This document shows positions 1-8,446 of a DNA stretch of 64,000 bases, piece by piece. The notes beneath the pieces were generated by a model. That model was not told the DNA's origin and made no database searches. It saw nothing but the letters and a program-made list of their open reading frames with translations. Source of the stretch: Brachybacterium ginsengisoli (GTDB taxonomy: Bacteria; Actinomycetota; Actinomycetes; Actinomycetales; Dermabacteraceae); NCBI RefSeq assembly GCF_002407065.1, contig NZ_CP023564.1, forward strand, positions 3,782,001 through 3,846,000. Reading direction: 5' to 3'. Both the position numbers and the translations under genes were made by a program. Every line of letters begins with the position of its first letter. The first letter of the stretch is position 1.

Positions 1-6
1 GCGATA

Positions 7-31
7 GCCGGCCCGGAGTTCCCGGGCCGGC
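7..31. terminator. GC-rich hairpin downstream of the aldo/keto reductase
   Basis: A perfect 10-bp stem, GCCGGCCCGG paired with CCGGGCCGGC around the 5-nt loop AGTTC, lies 11 bases beyond the stop of the minus-strand aldo/keto reductase. There is no U-tract, as is common in actinobacteria. It may also serve a convergent gene outside the window. Confidence 0.6.
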
Positions 32-42
32 CGATCAGCGGC

Positions 43-876
43 TCAGAAGCCGGGGTTGGCGGGGTCGGCGCCGATGCGGCCGTCCGCGCGGTCCAGGCCG
101 TTGATGCGCTCGACCTCCTCGGCGGTGAGCGTCAGCTCCGCCGCGGCGAAGTTCGAGACGATCCGTGCCGGGGTGACCGTCTTCGGGATGACGACGTTCC
201 CGATCGCGAGGTGCCAGGCGATGATGACCTGACCGGAGTCGGCGCCGTGGGCCTCGGCGATCTCGGTGATCACCGGGTTGCCGAGGATGTCGCCGCCCTG
301 GCCGAGCGGCGACCATGCCTCGGTGACGATGCCCTTCTCCGCGTGGACCGCACGGAGCTCGGCCTGCTGGAACTCGGGGTGGAGCTCGATCTGGTGCATC
401 ACCGGGACCACGCCGGTCTCGGCGATGATCTCCTCGAGCTGCTCGATCGGGAAGTTGGAGACGCCGATGGACTTCGCCTTCCCCTCCTTCTGCAGCTCGA
501 TGAGCGCCTTCCACGACTCGAGGTACGTGCCGCGCTGAGGGCTGGCCCAGTGGATGAGGTACAGGTCCACGTAGTCGGTGCCGAGCTTCTCGAGCGAGGT
601 CGCCAGCGCCTCCTTCGCGGAGTCGAAGCCCTGGTCGCCGTTGGCGAGCTTGGTGGTGATGAACAGGTCCTCGCGGGCGACGCCGGAGTCGGTCACCGCG
701 CGGCCCACACCGCCCTCGTTCTGGTAGCCGGCGGCGGTGTCGATGTGGCGGTAGCCGGCGGCGACGGCCTGGACGACCACGTCGGCGGCGACCTCGTCCT
801 CCACCTGCCAGACGCCGTAGCCGAGCTGCGGGACGGAGCGGCCGTCGTGGAAGGGGATGACGGGAACTGCAGACAT
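43..876 (-). CDS. Aldo/keto reductase (2,5-diketo-D-gluconate reductase type)
   Basis: NADPH-dependent carbonyl reductase of the short, 277-residue bacterial AKR5 type; a soluble cytosolic (beta/alpha)8 barrel. The catalytic tetrad is visible as D46 and Y51 (HIDTAAGYQNE), K76 (TTKLAN) and H109 (YLIHW), followed by the GVSNF motif and a C-terminal IPKT cofactor-binding segment, so the protein looks intact. The start ATG at 874-876 was chosen because AGGAGG lies 6-12 bases upstream; a longer upstream frame runs antisense through the fucosidase region and lacks family similarity. It is a single gene with its own hairpin terminator. The physiological substrate cannot be read from sequence; the nearby fucosidase suggests a sugar or ketone, but that is only context. 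Confidence 0.93.
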   Translation of the reverse strand: MSAVPVIPFHDGRSVPQLGYGVWQVEDEVAADVVVQAVAAGYRHIDTAAGYQNEGGVGRAVTDSGVAREDLFITTKLANGDQGFDSAKEALATSLEKLGTDYVDLYLIHWASPQRGTYLESWKALIELQKEGKAKSIGVSNFPIEQLEEIIAETGVVPVMHQIELHPEFQQAELRAVHAEKGIVTEAWSPLGQGGDILGNPVITEIAEAHGADSGQVIIAWHLAIGNVVIPKTVTPARIVSNFAAAELTLTAEEVERINGLDRADGRIGADPANPGF

Positions 877-953
877 GCGAAGCCTCCTGGGTATGCGGTT
901 GCCCGCCCAGCCTATGCCCGGCGGGCGCCGGTGTGCGGGGGCCGTCCGCTCGG

Positions 954-2318
954 TCAATCCTGGTGGGCGCGTCGGGCCCGCATCGGCAGGATCCGCACCG
1001 CCACCGCCCCGCCGTCCCCGTCGACTCCCCCACCGATCGTCACCGGCCCCTCCCCCGACACCTCGGCGATCTCGCGCACCGCGGCACTGACCTGCGCATC
1101 CAGCGTCACCGGCCCCGCGGCCGGATCCAGCAGGAGCACGTTCAGCGCCTCCCGCCCGTCCGCCGCGCGCCCGAACGTGAACCGCACCCCGGGCGGCGGG
1201 GTGCGCACCGCCTCGTGGAACCAGGGGCGGGTGCCGTGGATCGCCGCGCCGTGGAGGGCGAGCCAGTCCCCCAGGCGCTCGAGCGCGGCGGACTGCAGCG
1301 GCGGGATCGACCCGTCGGCCCGGGGCCCGACGTTGATGAGCAGGTTCCCGTTCTTGGAGACGACGTCCACGAGCAGGCGGATCAGCGCGTCGCCGTCCAG
1401 GGCGTGCTCGGCCGATTCGTCGGCGTTGTACCCGAAGGAGAGCCCCAGGCCACGGGTGGATTCGAAGACCTCGTCCTGCACCTGGTCGATGTCCTGGTAC
1501 TCGCGGGTGAGCACGCCGTGGACGGGCACGCCCCACCGGTCGTTGACCATGCCGTGCGGGACGACCGCGAGGTGATCGCGGAAGAGCTGATGGAGGGAGT
1601 CGGGGCCGTCGTGCTTGCCGGCGTCGGGCCAGTCGATGTCGTTCCACAGCAGGTCAGGAGCGAAACGGTTGATGAGCTCGCGCAGCTGGGCGGCGGCGAA
1701 GGCGGCGAAGGCCCGGTCGTTGCGTCGCAGCGCGAACAGGTCCTCGTTCGAGCTCAGCGGCGGGAAGTCGCTGACATGCCAGTCGTGGGCGCCGGAATAG
1801 TAGAGCCCCAGCCGCAGGCCCTCGGCGCGGACGGCCTGCGCGATCTCGGCGATCAGGTCCCGGCCCGGCCCGCGCCGGGCGGCGGTGAAGCCGGTGGTGG
1901 CGCTGTCCCAGAGGCAGAAGCCGTCGTGGTGCTTCGTGGTGGGCACGACGTAGCGGGCGCCGGCCCGGGCGGCGAGGCGGGCGATCCCCGCAGCGGCGTC
2001 CTCGGCGGGGCGCCACTGGTCGGCGAAGTCCTCGTACGTGCGGCCGACGCCGTGGATCTCCTGGTGGCGGGCCTTCGTGGGGCCGTCGAGCCGCACGGTG
2101 TTCGCGTACCACTCGGCGTACTGGTGGCGGGCATAGGCGGTCTCGGGGGTGACGTCGCTGCGGTCGAGCACGTCGGCCCAGGCGGGCACCGAGTACAGGC
2201 CCCAGTGCACGAACAGCCCGAGCTTCGCGTCGCGGTACCAGTCCGGCACGGCGAGGTCGGGGTAGGCGGAGGCCGGCGCGGCGCCCTCGGGGCCATGGCG
2301 GTCATCGAAGCTGATCAT
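954..2318 (-). CDS. Alpha-L-fucosidase, GH29, cytosolic
   Basis: Glycoside hydrolase family 29 enzyme, 454 residues, removing alpha-L-fucose from oligosaccharides by a retaining mechanism. Diagnostic motifs are FVHWGLYSVPAW (H38), TKHHDGF (residues 128-134) and DLLWNDIDWP, where D227 is the expected nucleophile; the family acid/base residue is poorly conserved and I do not assign it. A second domain after about residue 350 forms the usual beta-sandwich. There is no signal peptide, so the enzyme should act on imported fucosyl-saccharides. The start MISFDDRH is supported by GGGAG 7-11 bases upstream; an in-frame upstream extension is proline-rich and unlike the family. It diverges from the M81 peptidase gene with 141 bases between starts. 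The oxidative L-fucose pathway at 29-35 kb would consume the product. Confidence 0.93.
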   Translation of the reverse strand: MISFDDRHGPEGAAPASAYPDLAVPDWYRDAKLGLFVHWGLYSVPAWADVLDRSDVTPETAYARHQYAEWYANTVRLDGPTKARHQEIHGVGRTYEDFADQWRPAEDAAAGIARLAARAGARYVVPTTKHHDGFCLWDSATTGFTAARRGPGRDLIAEIAQAVRAEGLRLGLYYSGAHDWHVSDFPPLSSNEDLFALRRNDRAFAAFAAAQLRELINRFAPDLLWNDIDWPDAGKHDGPDSLHQLFRDHLAVVPHGMVNDRWGVPVHGVLTREYQDIDQVQDEVFESTRGLGLSFGYNADESAEHALDGDALIRLLVDVVSKNGNLLINVGPRADGSIPPLQSAALERLGDWLALHGAAIHGTRPWFHEAVRTPPPGVRFTFGRAADGREALNVLLLDPAAGPVTLDAQVSAAVREIAEVSGEGPVTIGGGVDGDGGAVAVRILPMRARRAHQD

Positions 2319-2459
2319 CTCGGTCTCCCTCGGGCACGGAGCCCGGTCCCTCTGCGGTGGGGGCGGCCCTCGTCCGGCCGTCGGTGCGCCTGGCGGCGGC
2401 CGCGTCGGGGTGCGAGGATGAGCCACACGCTATCAACCGCTTAAGCCTCGGGAGCCCCC

Positions 2460-4058
2460 ATGCCTGCGACGACCCCGCCCACGACGACGCAGACCCCCTC
2501 CGCTCCGCCGCGCATCGCGATCGCCGGCATCGCGATCGAGTCCTCGACCTTCACCCCCTACCGCTCCGGGGCCGACGACTTCGAGGTGCGCCGCGGGACC
2601 GTGCAGATCCTGGAGCGCTACCCCTTCGAGGTGCCGGAGGCCGAGTACGCGGGCGTGCTCCATGCCCGCGCCCTGCCCGGCGGGCAGCTCGAGGCCGCGG
2701 TCTACGAGGGATGGAAGGCGGAGATCGTCGCGGGTCTCGAGGAGGCCGCGGCGGCCGCTCCGCTGGACGGCTTCTTCTTCGACATCCACGGCGCGATGAG
2801 CGTGGTGGGCCTCGAGGACGCCGAGGGCGACCTCATCACCGCGATCCGCGGCGCGATCGGGCCGGACGTGGTGGTGGGCACCGCCATGGATCTCCACGGG
2901 AACGTCTCGCACACCCTGTTCGAGGCCTGTGACCTGCTCACCTGCTATCGCCACGCCCCGCACATCGACGCCTGGGAGACCCGCGAGCGCGGGCTGCGGG
3001 ACCTGGTCGAGACTGCGACACGGGTGCGCGACGGCGGGGCGCTGCCCCACAAGGCGCTCGTGCACCTGCCGATCCTGCTGCCCGGCGAGAAGACCTCCAC
3101 CCGCATCGAGCCCGCGAGGTCCCTCTACGCGCGCATCCCCGAGCTCACCGAGCGGGACGGCGTCACCGACATCTCCTACTGGATCGGCTTCGCCTGGGCG
3201 GACCAGCCCCGCTGCCAGGCCGCGATCGTCGCCTTCGGGGACAGCGCCGACGCGGTGGACGCCGCCGCGCTCGAGCTCGCCGACGCCGTGTGGCGGCAGC
3301 GCCACGCCTTCGAGTTCGTGGCCCCCACCGGCAGCTTCGAGGACTGTCTGGACCAGGCCGTCGCCTCGGACGCCCGACCGTTCTGGATCTCCGACTCCGG
3401 CGACAACCCCGGCGCCGGCGGGGCCGACGACACCACCCACTGCCTCGCCCAGCTCGCCGCGCGCGAGGAGATCCGCGGCGGCGACATGAGCGCGCTGATG
3501 GTCGCGCTCGTGGACCCGGAGACGACCGACGCCGCCTGGGAGGCGGGAGTGGGCGGCCGCCTCGCCGTGCAGGTGGGAGGCCGGATCGACACCCGTGAGC
3601 CGGGACCGGTGCCGCTGGTCGTGGAGGTCGCGGCGTTGGACGAGTCCGGGCCGACGGGCCGCGCCGCCGCGCTGCGGGTGCTGGAGACGGACGGGGACGC
3701 GAGCGGGGCGGCCGATCCGTCGGCCGCCGCCGTGAGCCCCGCGGACCTCGCCGGCGCCCGGCCGACGGGCCTGACCGTGGTGGTCACGGGCCGCCGCTCC
3801 CAGTGGGCGACGAGCGCGATGTACGAGCGCCTGGGACTGTCGATGACCGGCTTCGACGTGGTCACCGTGAAGATGGGCTACCTCGAGCCGGAGCAGTACG
3901 AGGCCGCCGCGGACTGGCTGCTCGCCCTCACCCCGGGCGGCGTGGACCAGGACCTCCAGCGCCTCGGCCACTCCCGCATCCACCGCCCGATGATCCCCTT
4001 CGACGACGAGATCCCGGCGCCCACGGCGACGGACCTGGTGCGCGGCGGCGGGGCGTAG
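2460..4058 (+). CDS. M81 family metallopeptidase (MlrC-like)
   Basis: Member of the M81 peptidase family, whose founder MlrC completes microcystin degradation; most relatives have unknown physiological substrates and many sit beside transporters. The protein is 532 residues: an N-terminal metal-binding domain with EST-F (IAIESSTFTPY), D108-I-H110 (FFDIHGAM) and D144-L-H146 (DLHGN), then the MlrC C-terminal domain from about residue 325, which carries the GDNPGAGGADD segment near residues 315-325. Family metal ligands are the Asp/His residues named here. Start 2460 follows CGGGAG by 5 bases. There is no signal sequence. It is divergent from the fucosidase and probably monocistronic. Its role here is unknown; a hydrolase of an imported amide or peptide-like compound is the family-based guess. 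Confidence 0.88.
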   Translation: MPATTPPTTTQTPSAPPRIAIAGIAIESSTFTPYRSGADDFEVRRGTVQILERYPFEVPEAEYAGVLHARALPGGQLEAAVYEGWKAEIVAGLEEAAAAAPLDGFFFDIHGAMSVVGLEDAEGDLITAIRGAIGPDVVVGTAMDLHGNVSHTLFEACDLLTCYRHAPHIDAWETRERGLRDLVETATRVRDGGALPHKALVHLPILLPGEKTSTRIEPARSLYARIPELTERDGVTDISYWIGFAWADQPRCQAAIVAFGDSADAVDAAALELADAVWRQRHAFEFVAPTGSFEDCLDQAVASDARPFWISDSGDNPGAGGADDTTHCLAQLAAREEIRGGDMSALMVALVDPETTDAAWEAGVGGRLAVQVGGRIDTREPGPVPLVVEVAALDESGPTGRAAALRVLETDGDASGAADPSAAAVSPADLAGARPTGLTVVVTGRRSQWATSAMYERLGLSMTGFDVVTVKMGYLEPEQYEAAADWLLALTPGGVDQDLQRLGHSRIHRPMIPFDDEIPAPTATDLVRGGGA

Positions 4059-4181
4059 GGAGACCTGGCGGGGCGCCGGCACGCGACGGCTCTCGGACGA
4101 GGCCCGTGGGAACGCCCGGAACGGTACTCAGGGAACTCCGGGCTCGGTCACGGTGAGCACGGAGGTCAGGCCCTCACGCTC

Positions 4182-4212
4182 GGGGGGCGCCCTCTCCTCG
4201 GGCGCGTCCCCC
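4182..4212 (+). promoter_or_regulatory. Leader hairpin immediately before the ribosome site of the 4230 gene
   Basis: GGGGG and GCGCCC pair with GGGCGC and CCCCC around a short loop, with a 2-nt bulge. The hairpin ends only 3 bases before the GGAAGG ribosome site at 4216-4221. It could terminate transcription from the M81 gene (124 bases upstream) or control translation of the next gene. Confidence 0.4.
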
Positions 4213-4229
4213 AACGGAAGGACACCTCC

Positions 4230-5165
4230 GTGAGCACGTTCCGCCGCCTTTTCGACACTGCACAGAAGGCCCTCGACGAGAAGTCCTCCGGCACGTCCCG
4301 TTCCGGACAGAGCTCCGACTGGCGGTCGCTGGTGCGCAGCGCCGCCGACACCCTCACCGGTGACGGGTCGACCGCGACCGGCGGGCGGCAGGGCCACGCC
4401 GAGCCCCGCCACCGCTCCGCGGGGGCGCAGCACGCCGAGCCCGGACTCCGCACGACCAGCTCACAGGGCGCCGCATCGGCCCCTGCCCCTGCCGCCGACC
4501 TCTCCGTGGAGGACCGCCGCGCGATCGCCCGCTACGACTACCTGGTGCGCACCGCCGAGCCGGACCAGCTCGAGCGGGTCCATCGCGAGGCGTTCGAGGC
4601 GCTCACCCCGTCGCAGCGCGCCCAGCTCTCCTCGCGTCTGGGTGAAGAGCTCCCCGCGGGCGAGCGTCCCCGCAGCGACGCCCCGCAGGACCTCGCCCGC
4701 TCGGCGACGCGGCTCGGCGCCCTCGACCCACGCCGCCTCACCTCGCTCCTCGGGCGCTCCGACCGCGGCCGACGCGGACAGGGCGGACGGGGCGCGGGAG
4801 CTCTCGGTGGCGCGGCACTGGGCGCGGGAGCGCTCGGTGCGGGCGGTCTCCTGGCCGCGGTCGCCGGCGGCGCGGTCGTGACGTCCGTGGGCGGCGCACT
4901 GCTTCAGGACGCTCTGGGAGCAGGCATCGATATCGACGCCCTCACCCCTGAACTCGCCGGCGACCTCGGCGGGATCACCGACGGACTCGGGGAGTTCGAG
5001 TCGATCGAGGGCATCGAGGGACTCGGCGGCATCGACGGCGAGGTCCCTGGCCTCGGCGGGATCGCCGACGGCGTGGGCGGGGGCGTCACCGACGCCGGGG
5101 AGGGGCTGTCCGGGCTCGGCGACCGGATCTCCGACCTCGGCCTCGGGGACCTCTTCGGGCGCTGA
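4230..5165 (+). CDS. Glycine-rich membrane-associated protein of unknown function
   Basis: A 311-residue protein I cannot place in a characterised family. The N-terminal 40 residues are basic (FRRLFDTAQKALDEKSSG). Residues 95-170 are charged and helical and contain an AIARYDYLVRTAEPDQLERVHREAFEALTP-type segment, whose core here is RYDYLVRTAEPDQLERVH. Next comes an Ala/Gly-rich hydrophobic stretch (about 190-230, GALGAGGLLAAVAGGAVVTSVGG) that could be one or two membrane passes. The acidic Gly-rich tail repeats GLGGI-type units. Similar actinobacterial proteins are often labelled cation-transporting ATPase in databases, but no P-type ATPase motif (DKTG, TGES) is present, so I reject that name. 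Start is GTG at 4230 with GGAAGG 8 bases upstream. It appears monocistronic. Confidence 0.75.
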   Translation: MSTFRRLFDTAQKALDEKSSGTSRSGQSSDWRSLVRSAADTLTGDGSTATGGRQGHAEPRHRSAGAQHAEPGLRTTSSQGAASAPAPAADLSVEDRRAIARYDYLVRTAEPDQLERVHREAFEALTPSQRAQLSSRLGEELPAGERPRSDAPQDLARSATRLGALDPRRLTSLLGRSDRGRRGQGGRGAGALGGAALGAGALGAGGLLAAVAGGAVVTSVGGALLQDALGAGIDIDALTPELAGDLGGITDGLGEFESIEGIEGLGGIDGEVPGLGGIADGVGGGVTDAGEGLSGLGDRISDLGLGDLFGR

Positions 5166-5578
5166 GCGGACGCAGCGCATCCGCCTCGGCATTGCCGCCC
5201 GTGCACTGGTGGAACACGATTCCCTCGAGGTCCATCCCCCGATCACGCCCTGCCGCGTACGAGCGCTGGCCGCTCACCGGCGCCGGATCGACGCTATGCC
5301 CCCTGCTACTCCCCGGTCATGCGCGGTTCTGCTCCAGGATCTGGATCAAGACCGGGCGTGACCGACGGGTAGCCGGGGCCGAGCGCGGCCGCCGGGGCCG
5401 AGCGCGGCCGCCGGGGCCGAGCGCGGCCGCCGGGGCCGAGCGGGGCCGCCGGGGCCGAGCGGGGCCGCTGGGGCAGAGAGAGGCGGGCGGCGCGCCGCGG
5501 TGAGGCCGGACGGAGCTGCGCGGGCCGCCGGGACGGGCTCGACGGGACCGCGCCGGGCTCACGCCGCACCCACCCACC
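5166..5578. other. 413-bp gap without a gene, containing a 19-bp tandem repeat
   Basis: The gap separates the plus-strand unknown gene from the minus-strand regulator, so both genes end here. No reading frame with family character was seen. Its only striking content is the tandem array at 5372-5466, which probably lies in the convergent 3' region of the two transcripts. Confidence 0.6.
5372..5466. repeat. Five tandem copies of a 19-bp GC-only-rich unit
   Basis: The unit GCCGGGGCCGAGCGCGGCC is repeated at 5372, 5391, 5410, 5429 and 5448. The first three copies are identical; the last two share one C-to-G change at unit position 15, so the array has a history of local duplication. A degenerate partial unit follows at 5467. 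Nineteen bases is not a multiple of three, which argues against coding use. Confidence 0.92.
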
Positions 5579-6370
5579 TCACGAATCGACGAGGGTGACC
5601 TCGAAGGAGTAGCGCGAGGCGCGGTAGACGTGGAAGCCGAACTCGACCACGGAGCCGTCGTTCGCGAAGGACTTGCGCTCCATGGTCAGCAGGGCCGCGC
5701 CGAGCTGCTCGTCCAGGAGCTCGGCGTGCTCCTCGTCCGCGACAGTGGCGCCGATGCGCTCGTGGGCGAGGACCGTGGTGATCCCGGCTTCGCGGAGGCA
5801 GGCGTAGAGACCGTTCGCGGCGAGCGCCTCGCGGGTGGGGGCGATCCGTTCGGGGATGGTGTTGCGCATGACGGCCAGCGGCTCGTCATCCGCGTAGCGC
5901 ACCCGGATCAGGTCCAGCACCTGCTCCCCCGGTGCGAGCTGCAGGCGGTCCACGGCCTCGGGTGAAGGCCGCCCGATCCGGTACTCGATCACCTCGGTGC
6001 GCGGCGCCTTCCCGGCGGTGCGGAGGTCGTCGTACAGGGAGGTCAGCGCGACCTGGCGGTTCACCGGCGCCTGGATCACCTGGGTGCCCACGCCGCGCTT
6101 GCGCACCAGCATGCCCTTGTCCACGAGCTCCTGGATGCCCTGGCGGACCGTCGGCCGCGAGAGCCGCAGCCGCTTCGAGAGCGCGAGCTCGTTCTCCAGG
6201 CGGCTGCCCGGTCCGAGCACGCCGGAGCGGATGGCCTCCTCGATGCCGCCGGCGAGTTGCAGGTAGAGCGGGGTCTGGCTGGAGCGGTCCACGGCGAGGT
6301 CGAGCGTGATGGGGCCTGCGGGAATCGTGTCGTCGGCGCCGGTCTCACCGGAGGGGGGTGCACTGTCCAC
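5579..6370 (-). CDS. iolR: GntR-family regulator with UTRA domain, probable IolR
   Basis: A 263-residue HutC-subfamily GntR repressor. After a short linker come the winged helix (about residues 25-95; PLYLQLAGGIEEAI, then LSRPTVRQGIQELVDKGMLVRKRGVGTQV) and a UTRA effector domain (about 115-255; PSPEAVDRLQLAPGEQVLDL, FGFHVYRASRYSFEV). UTRA domains bind small metabolites, often sugar phosphates. Start is GTG at 6368-6370, 6 bases after GAAGGAG. It lies 107 bases downstream of iolG on the same strand and begins the inositol locus. The operators at 10572 and 12985-13007 match, from memory, the KGWCHTRACA motif reported for Corynebacterium glutamicum IolR, a GntR-type repressor. The regulator class is secure; the IolR name is inferred from position and operator sequence. 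Confidence 0.85.
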   Translation of the reverse strand: MDSAPPSGETGADDTIPAGPITLDLAVDRSSQTPLYLQLAGGIEEAIRSGVLGPGSRLENELALSKRLRLSRPTVRQGIQELVDKGMLVRKRGVGTQVIQAPVNRQVALTSLYDDLRTAGKAPRTEVIEYRIGRPSPEAVDRLQLAPGEQVLDLIRVRYADDEPLAVMRNTIPERIAPTREALAANGLYACLREAGITTVLAHERIGATVADEEHAELLDEQLGAALLTMERKSFANDGSVVEFGFHVYRASRYSFEVTLVDS

Positions 6371-6477
6371 GACGACCTCCTTCGGGTCGGGGCGGGCCGC
6401 TGCCGTGCGGTCCTGCCGGTAGCGGGCGGACGGTCCTGCTGAGCTGATCCGTTCCGAGGATACGGGGACGGCCCCGG

Positions 6478-7533
6478 TCAGGCAGGCTGCTCGAGCAGGG
6501 TCACCTCGACCGGGCCGTCGGCGGTGAGCGACTGCTCGGCCGCCTCGCACATCGCGGCGGCGACGTAGCCGTCCCAGGCGGTGGCGGAGCGGGGGGCGAC
6601 GTTGCTGCCGTCGGCCACCGCCGCGATCCAGGCCTGGACCTCGGCGTCGTAGGCGGCGGCGAAGCGCGGACGGAAGTCGGCCGGGACCGTCCCGCCCCAG
6701 CGGCCGTCGGCCTGCTGCGTGGTGACCAGTCCGGACTCCTGGCCGATCGTCGCAGCGCCCAGCGAGCCGACCAGCTCGGTGCGCACCTCGTAGCCGGCGT
6801 CGGTGCTGACCCACAGCTCGTCGGTGACCACGGTGCCCGAGGCGGTGCGGAACAGGAACAGCAGCGGGTCGTGCAGGCCCTCGGGCGCCTTCTCGGTGCT
6901 GCGCGGCATGACGGTCTGCACGGAGACCGCAGGCTCCTCGAGGAAGAAGGAGATCGCGTCGATCTCGTGCACGGCCGAGTCGTAGACCATGTGGGTGTCG
7001 GTGAAGCCGGGCAGCACGTCGGCGTTGCGGTGCTTGCAGTTCAGCAGCAGCGGCGTGCCCAGGTCCCCCGCCTCGAGGGCGTCCTTGAGCTCGCCGTAGC
7101 CGGCGTCGAAGCGGCGCATGAAGCCGAGGGAGACCACGGGGTGGCCGGCCTCGCGCTCGGCGAGGACCACGTCGTACGCGTCGGAGGGGTTCATGGCCAG
7201 CGGCTTCTCGCAGAGCACCGGCTTGCCGGCCGCGATGCAGGCCAGGACCTGCTCGCGGTGGAACTGGCCGGGGCTCGCGATGAGCACGGCGTCGACGTCC
7301 TCCGCGGCGACGACCTCCTGCCACGTGTCGACCACGCGGGAGCCGGGCGCGGTGGCGGAGACCTTCTCGGCGGTCTCGCGCAGGTAGTCGCTGACCACGC
7401 TGACGCGGGCGCCCTTGGTGCGGCGCGCGATGCGCTCGACATGGTCGGCGCCCATCCGACCCACGCCGATCACGCCCACGCGGATGTCCTGCGGGGCTGC
7501 GCTCTGCGCCGGGCTGCTCTGCTGTGCGGTCAT
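6478..7533 (-). CDS. iolG: Inositol 2-dehydrogenase (Gfo/Idh/MocA family)
   Basis: Oxidises myo-inositol to 2-keto-myo-inositol (scyllo-inosose) with NAD+, the first step of inositol catabolism. The 351-residue cytosolic protein has a Rossmann domain with VIGVGRMG (about residues 20-28), the family E109-K110-P111 motif (LCEKPLAMNP) and the substrate-side segment HMVYDSAVHEIDAI with the conserved D and H of inositol dehydrogenases. The stretch GFMRRFD is typical of IolG proteins. Its ATG overlaps the iolB stop by four bases, so the two are co-translated. The order iolB-iolG within a cluster holding every other inositol gene makes the assignment firm; closely related dehydrogenases also accept D-glucose or other inositols. 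Confidence 0.93.
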   Translation of the reverse strand: MTAQQSSPAQSAAPQDIRVGVIGVGRMGADHVERIARRTKGARVSVVSDYLRETAEKVSATAPGSRVVDTWQEVVAAEDVDAVLIASPGQFHREQVLACIAAGKPVLCEKPLAMNPSDAYDVVLAEREAGHPVVSLGFMRRFDAGYGELKDALEAGDLGTPLLLNCKHRNADVLPGFTDTHMVYDSAVHEIDAISFFLEEPAVSVQTVMPRSTEKAPEGLHDPLLFLFRTASGTVVTDELWVSTDAGYEVRTELVGSLGAATIGQESGLVTTQQADGRWGGTVPADFRPRFAAAYDAEVQAWIAAVADGSNVAPRSATAWDGYVAAAMCEAAEQSLTADGPVEVTLLEQPA

Positions 7534-8423
7534 CGGGTCTCTCCTTCGAGTCGGGGGTCGATCCCGGCATCGGCCCAGGTGCCGCGCACCCAGGTCTGCT
7601 CGGGATGGTCGGTGATGTTCCAGGCCCGCTCCGCATCGGGGCCGGCCATGACGTTGAGGTAGTACATGTCGTGCCCGGGCGCGGCGGCGCAGGGGCCGTG
7701 CCAGCCGTGCGGGACCAGCACGGTGTCGCCGGTGCGCACCTCGGCGAGCACGTCGATCGGGCGCTCCTCGGAGCTGGCGGTGGTCTGGTGAAAGCCGAAG
7801 CCCGGGCCGGCGGGACCGTCCTGGATCTCGTAGTAGTAGATCTCCTCGAGCTCGGATTCGGAGGAGTCTCCGGCCTCGACGGTCTCGTCGTGCTTGTGCG
7901 CGGGGTAGCTGGACCAGTTCCCGCCCGGGGTGATGACCTCGCAGGCGATGAGGCTGTCCATGCCGTCGAACGCGCCGACGGCGCCGAAGTTCCGGACCTT
8001 GCGGGTCATGGCCCCGCCGCCGCGGATCTCGACCGGGACGTCCTCCGCGCGGATCAGGGCGACGGGATGGCTGCCGGTCGCGACCGCGGTGGCGAGCGCG
8101 AACCGGCCGCCGCCTGCCGACGAGATCGTGAGCTGGGAGCCGACGGGCACGTAGAGCACGTCGGTCGCCGAGGCGAAGACGTCCTCACGGCCGCGCAGCA
8201 CGAAGGTCTCGCCGCCGAGGGACACCTCGCAGCCGCCGTTCAGCGGCACCACCATCGCCTCGACGCCGCCGGCGGTGACGAGCTCGCTGCCGCCCGGCTC
8301 GAGCGCGAGCACGCGCAGGCCGGTGTGCTCCCAGCCGTCGCGGGCGCCGGGATCGATGATCGTCTCGTAGTTCCCGCGGCCGGTGGAGCCGGCGGGGAGG
8401 TGGAACTGATCGTGCGTGGTCAC
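7530..8423 (-). CDS. iolB: 5-deoxy-glucuronate isomerase
   Basis: Converts 5-deoxy-D-glucuronate, made by IolD, to 5-dehydro-2-deoxy-D-gluconate, the IolC substrate. At 297 residues the protein matches the family length and bicupin fold. Visible signatures are PLNGGCEVSLGGE in the first cupin, SYPAHKHDE (metal-binding His residues and Glu) and EEIYYYEI in the second, and VPHGWHGPCAAAPGHDMYYLN near the C terminus, of which PHGWHGP is diagnostic. A short region around residues 170-180 (DETVEAGDSSESELEEIYYY) matches the known acidic loop. The gene overlaps iolG by four bases and starts 23 bases after the upstream aldolase stop; GAGAGGA precedes its ATG. Confidence 0.95.
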   Translation of the reverse strand: MTTHDQFHLPAGSTGRGNYETIIDPGARDGWEHTGLRVLALEPGGSELVTAGGVEAMVVPLNGGCEVSLGGETFVLRGREDVFASATDVLYVPVGSQLTISSAGGGRFALATAVATGSHPVALIRAEDVPVEIRGGGAMTRKVRNFGAVGAFDGMDSLIACEVITPGGNWSSYPAHKHDETVEAGDSSESELEEIYYYEIQDGPAGPGFGFHQTTASSEERPIDVLAEVRTGDTVLVPHGWHGPCAAAPGHDMYYLNVMAGPDAERAWNITDHPEQTWVRGTWADAGIDPRLEGETR

Positions 8424-8446
8424 GGTGCTCTCCTCTCGAAGGGCGG

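Noticed and set aside
2431..2446. Possible LacI-type operator (TCAACCGCTTAAG) between the fucosidase and M81 genes
   Set aside because: Only partial symmetry around the central CG, and no LacI-family gene in the window.
4230..5165. Annotation as a cation-transporting ATPase
   Set aside because: No DKTG phosphorylation motif, no nucleotide-binding domain and far too few membrane helices.
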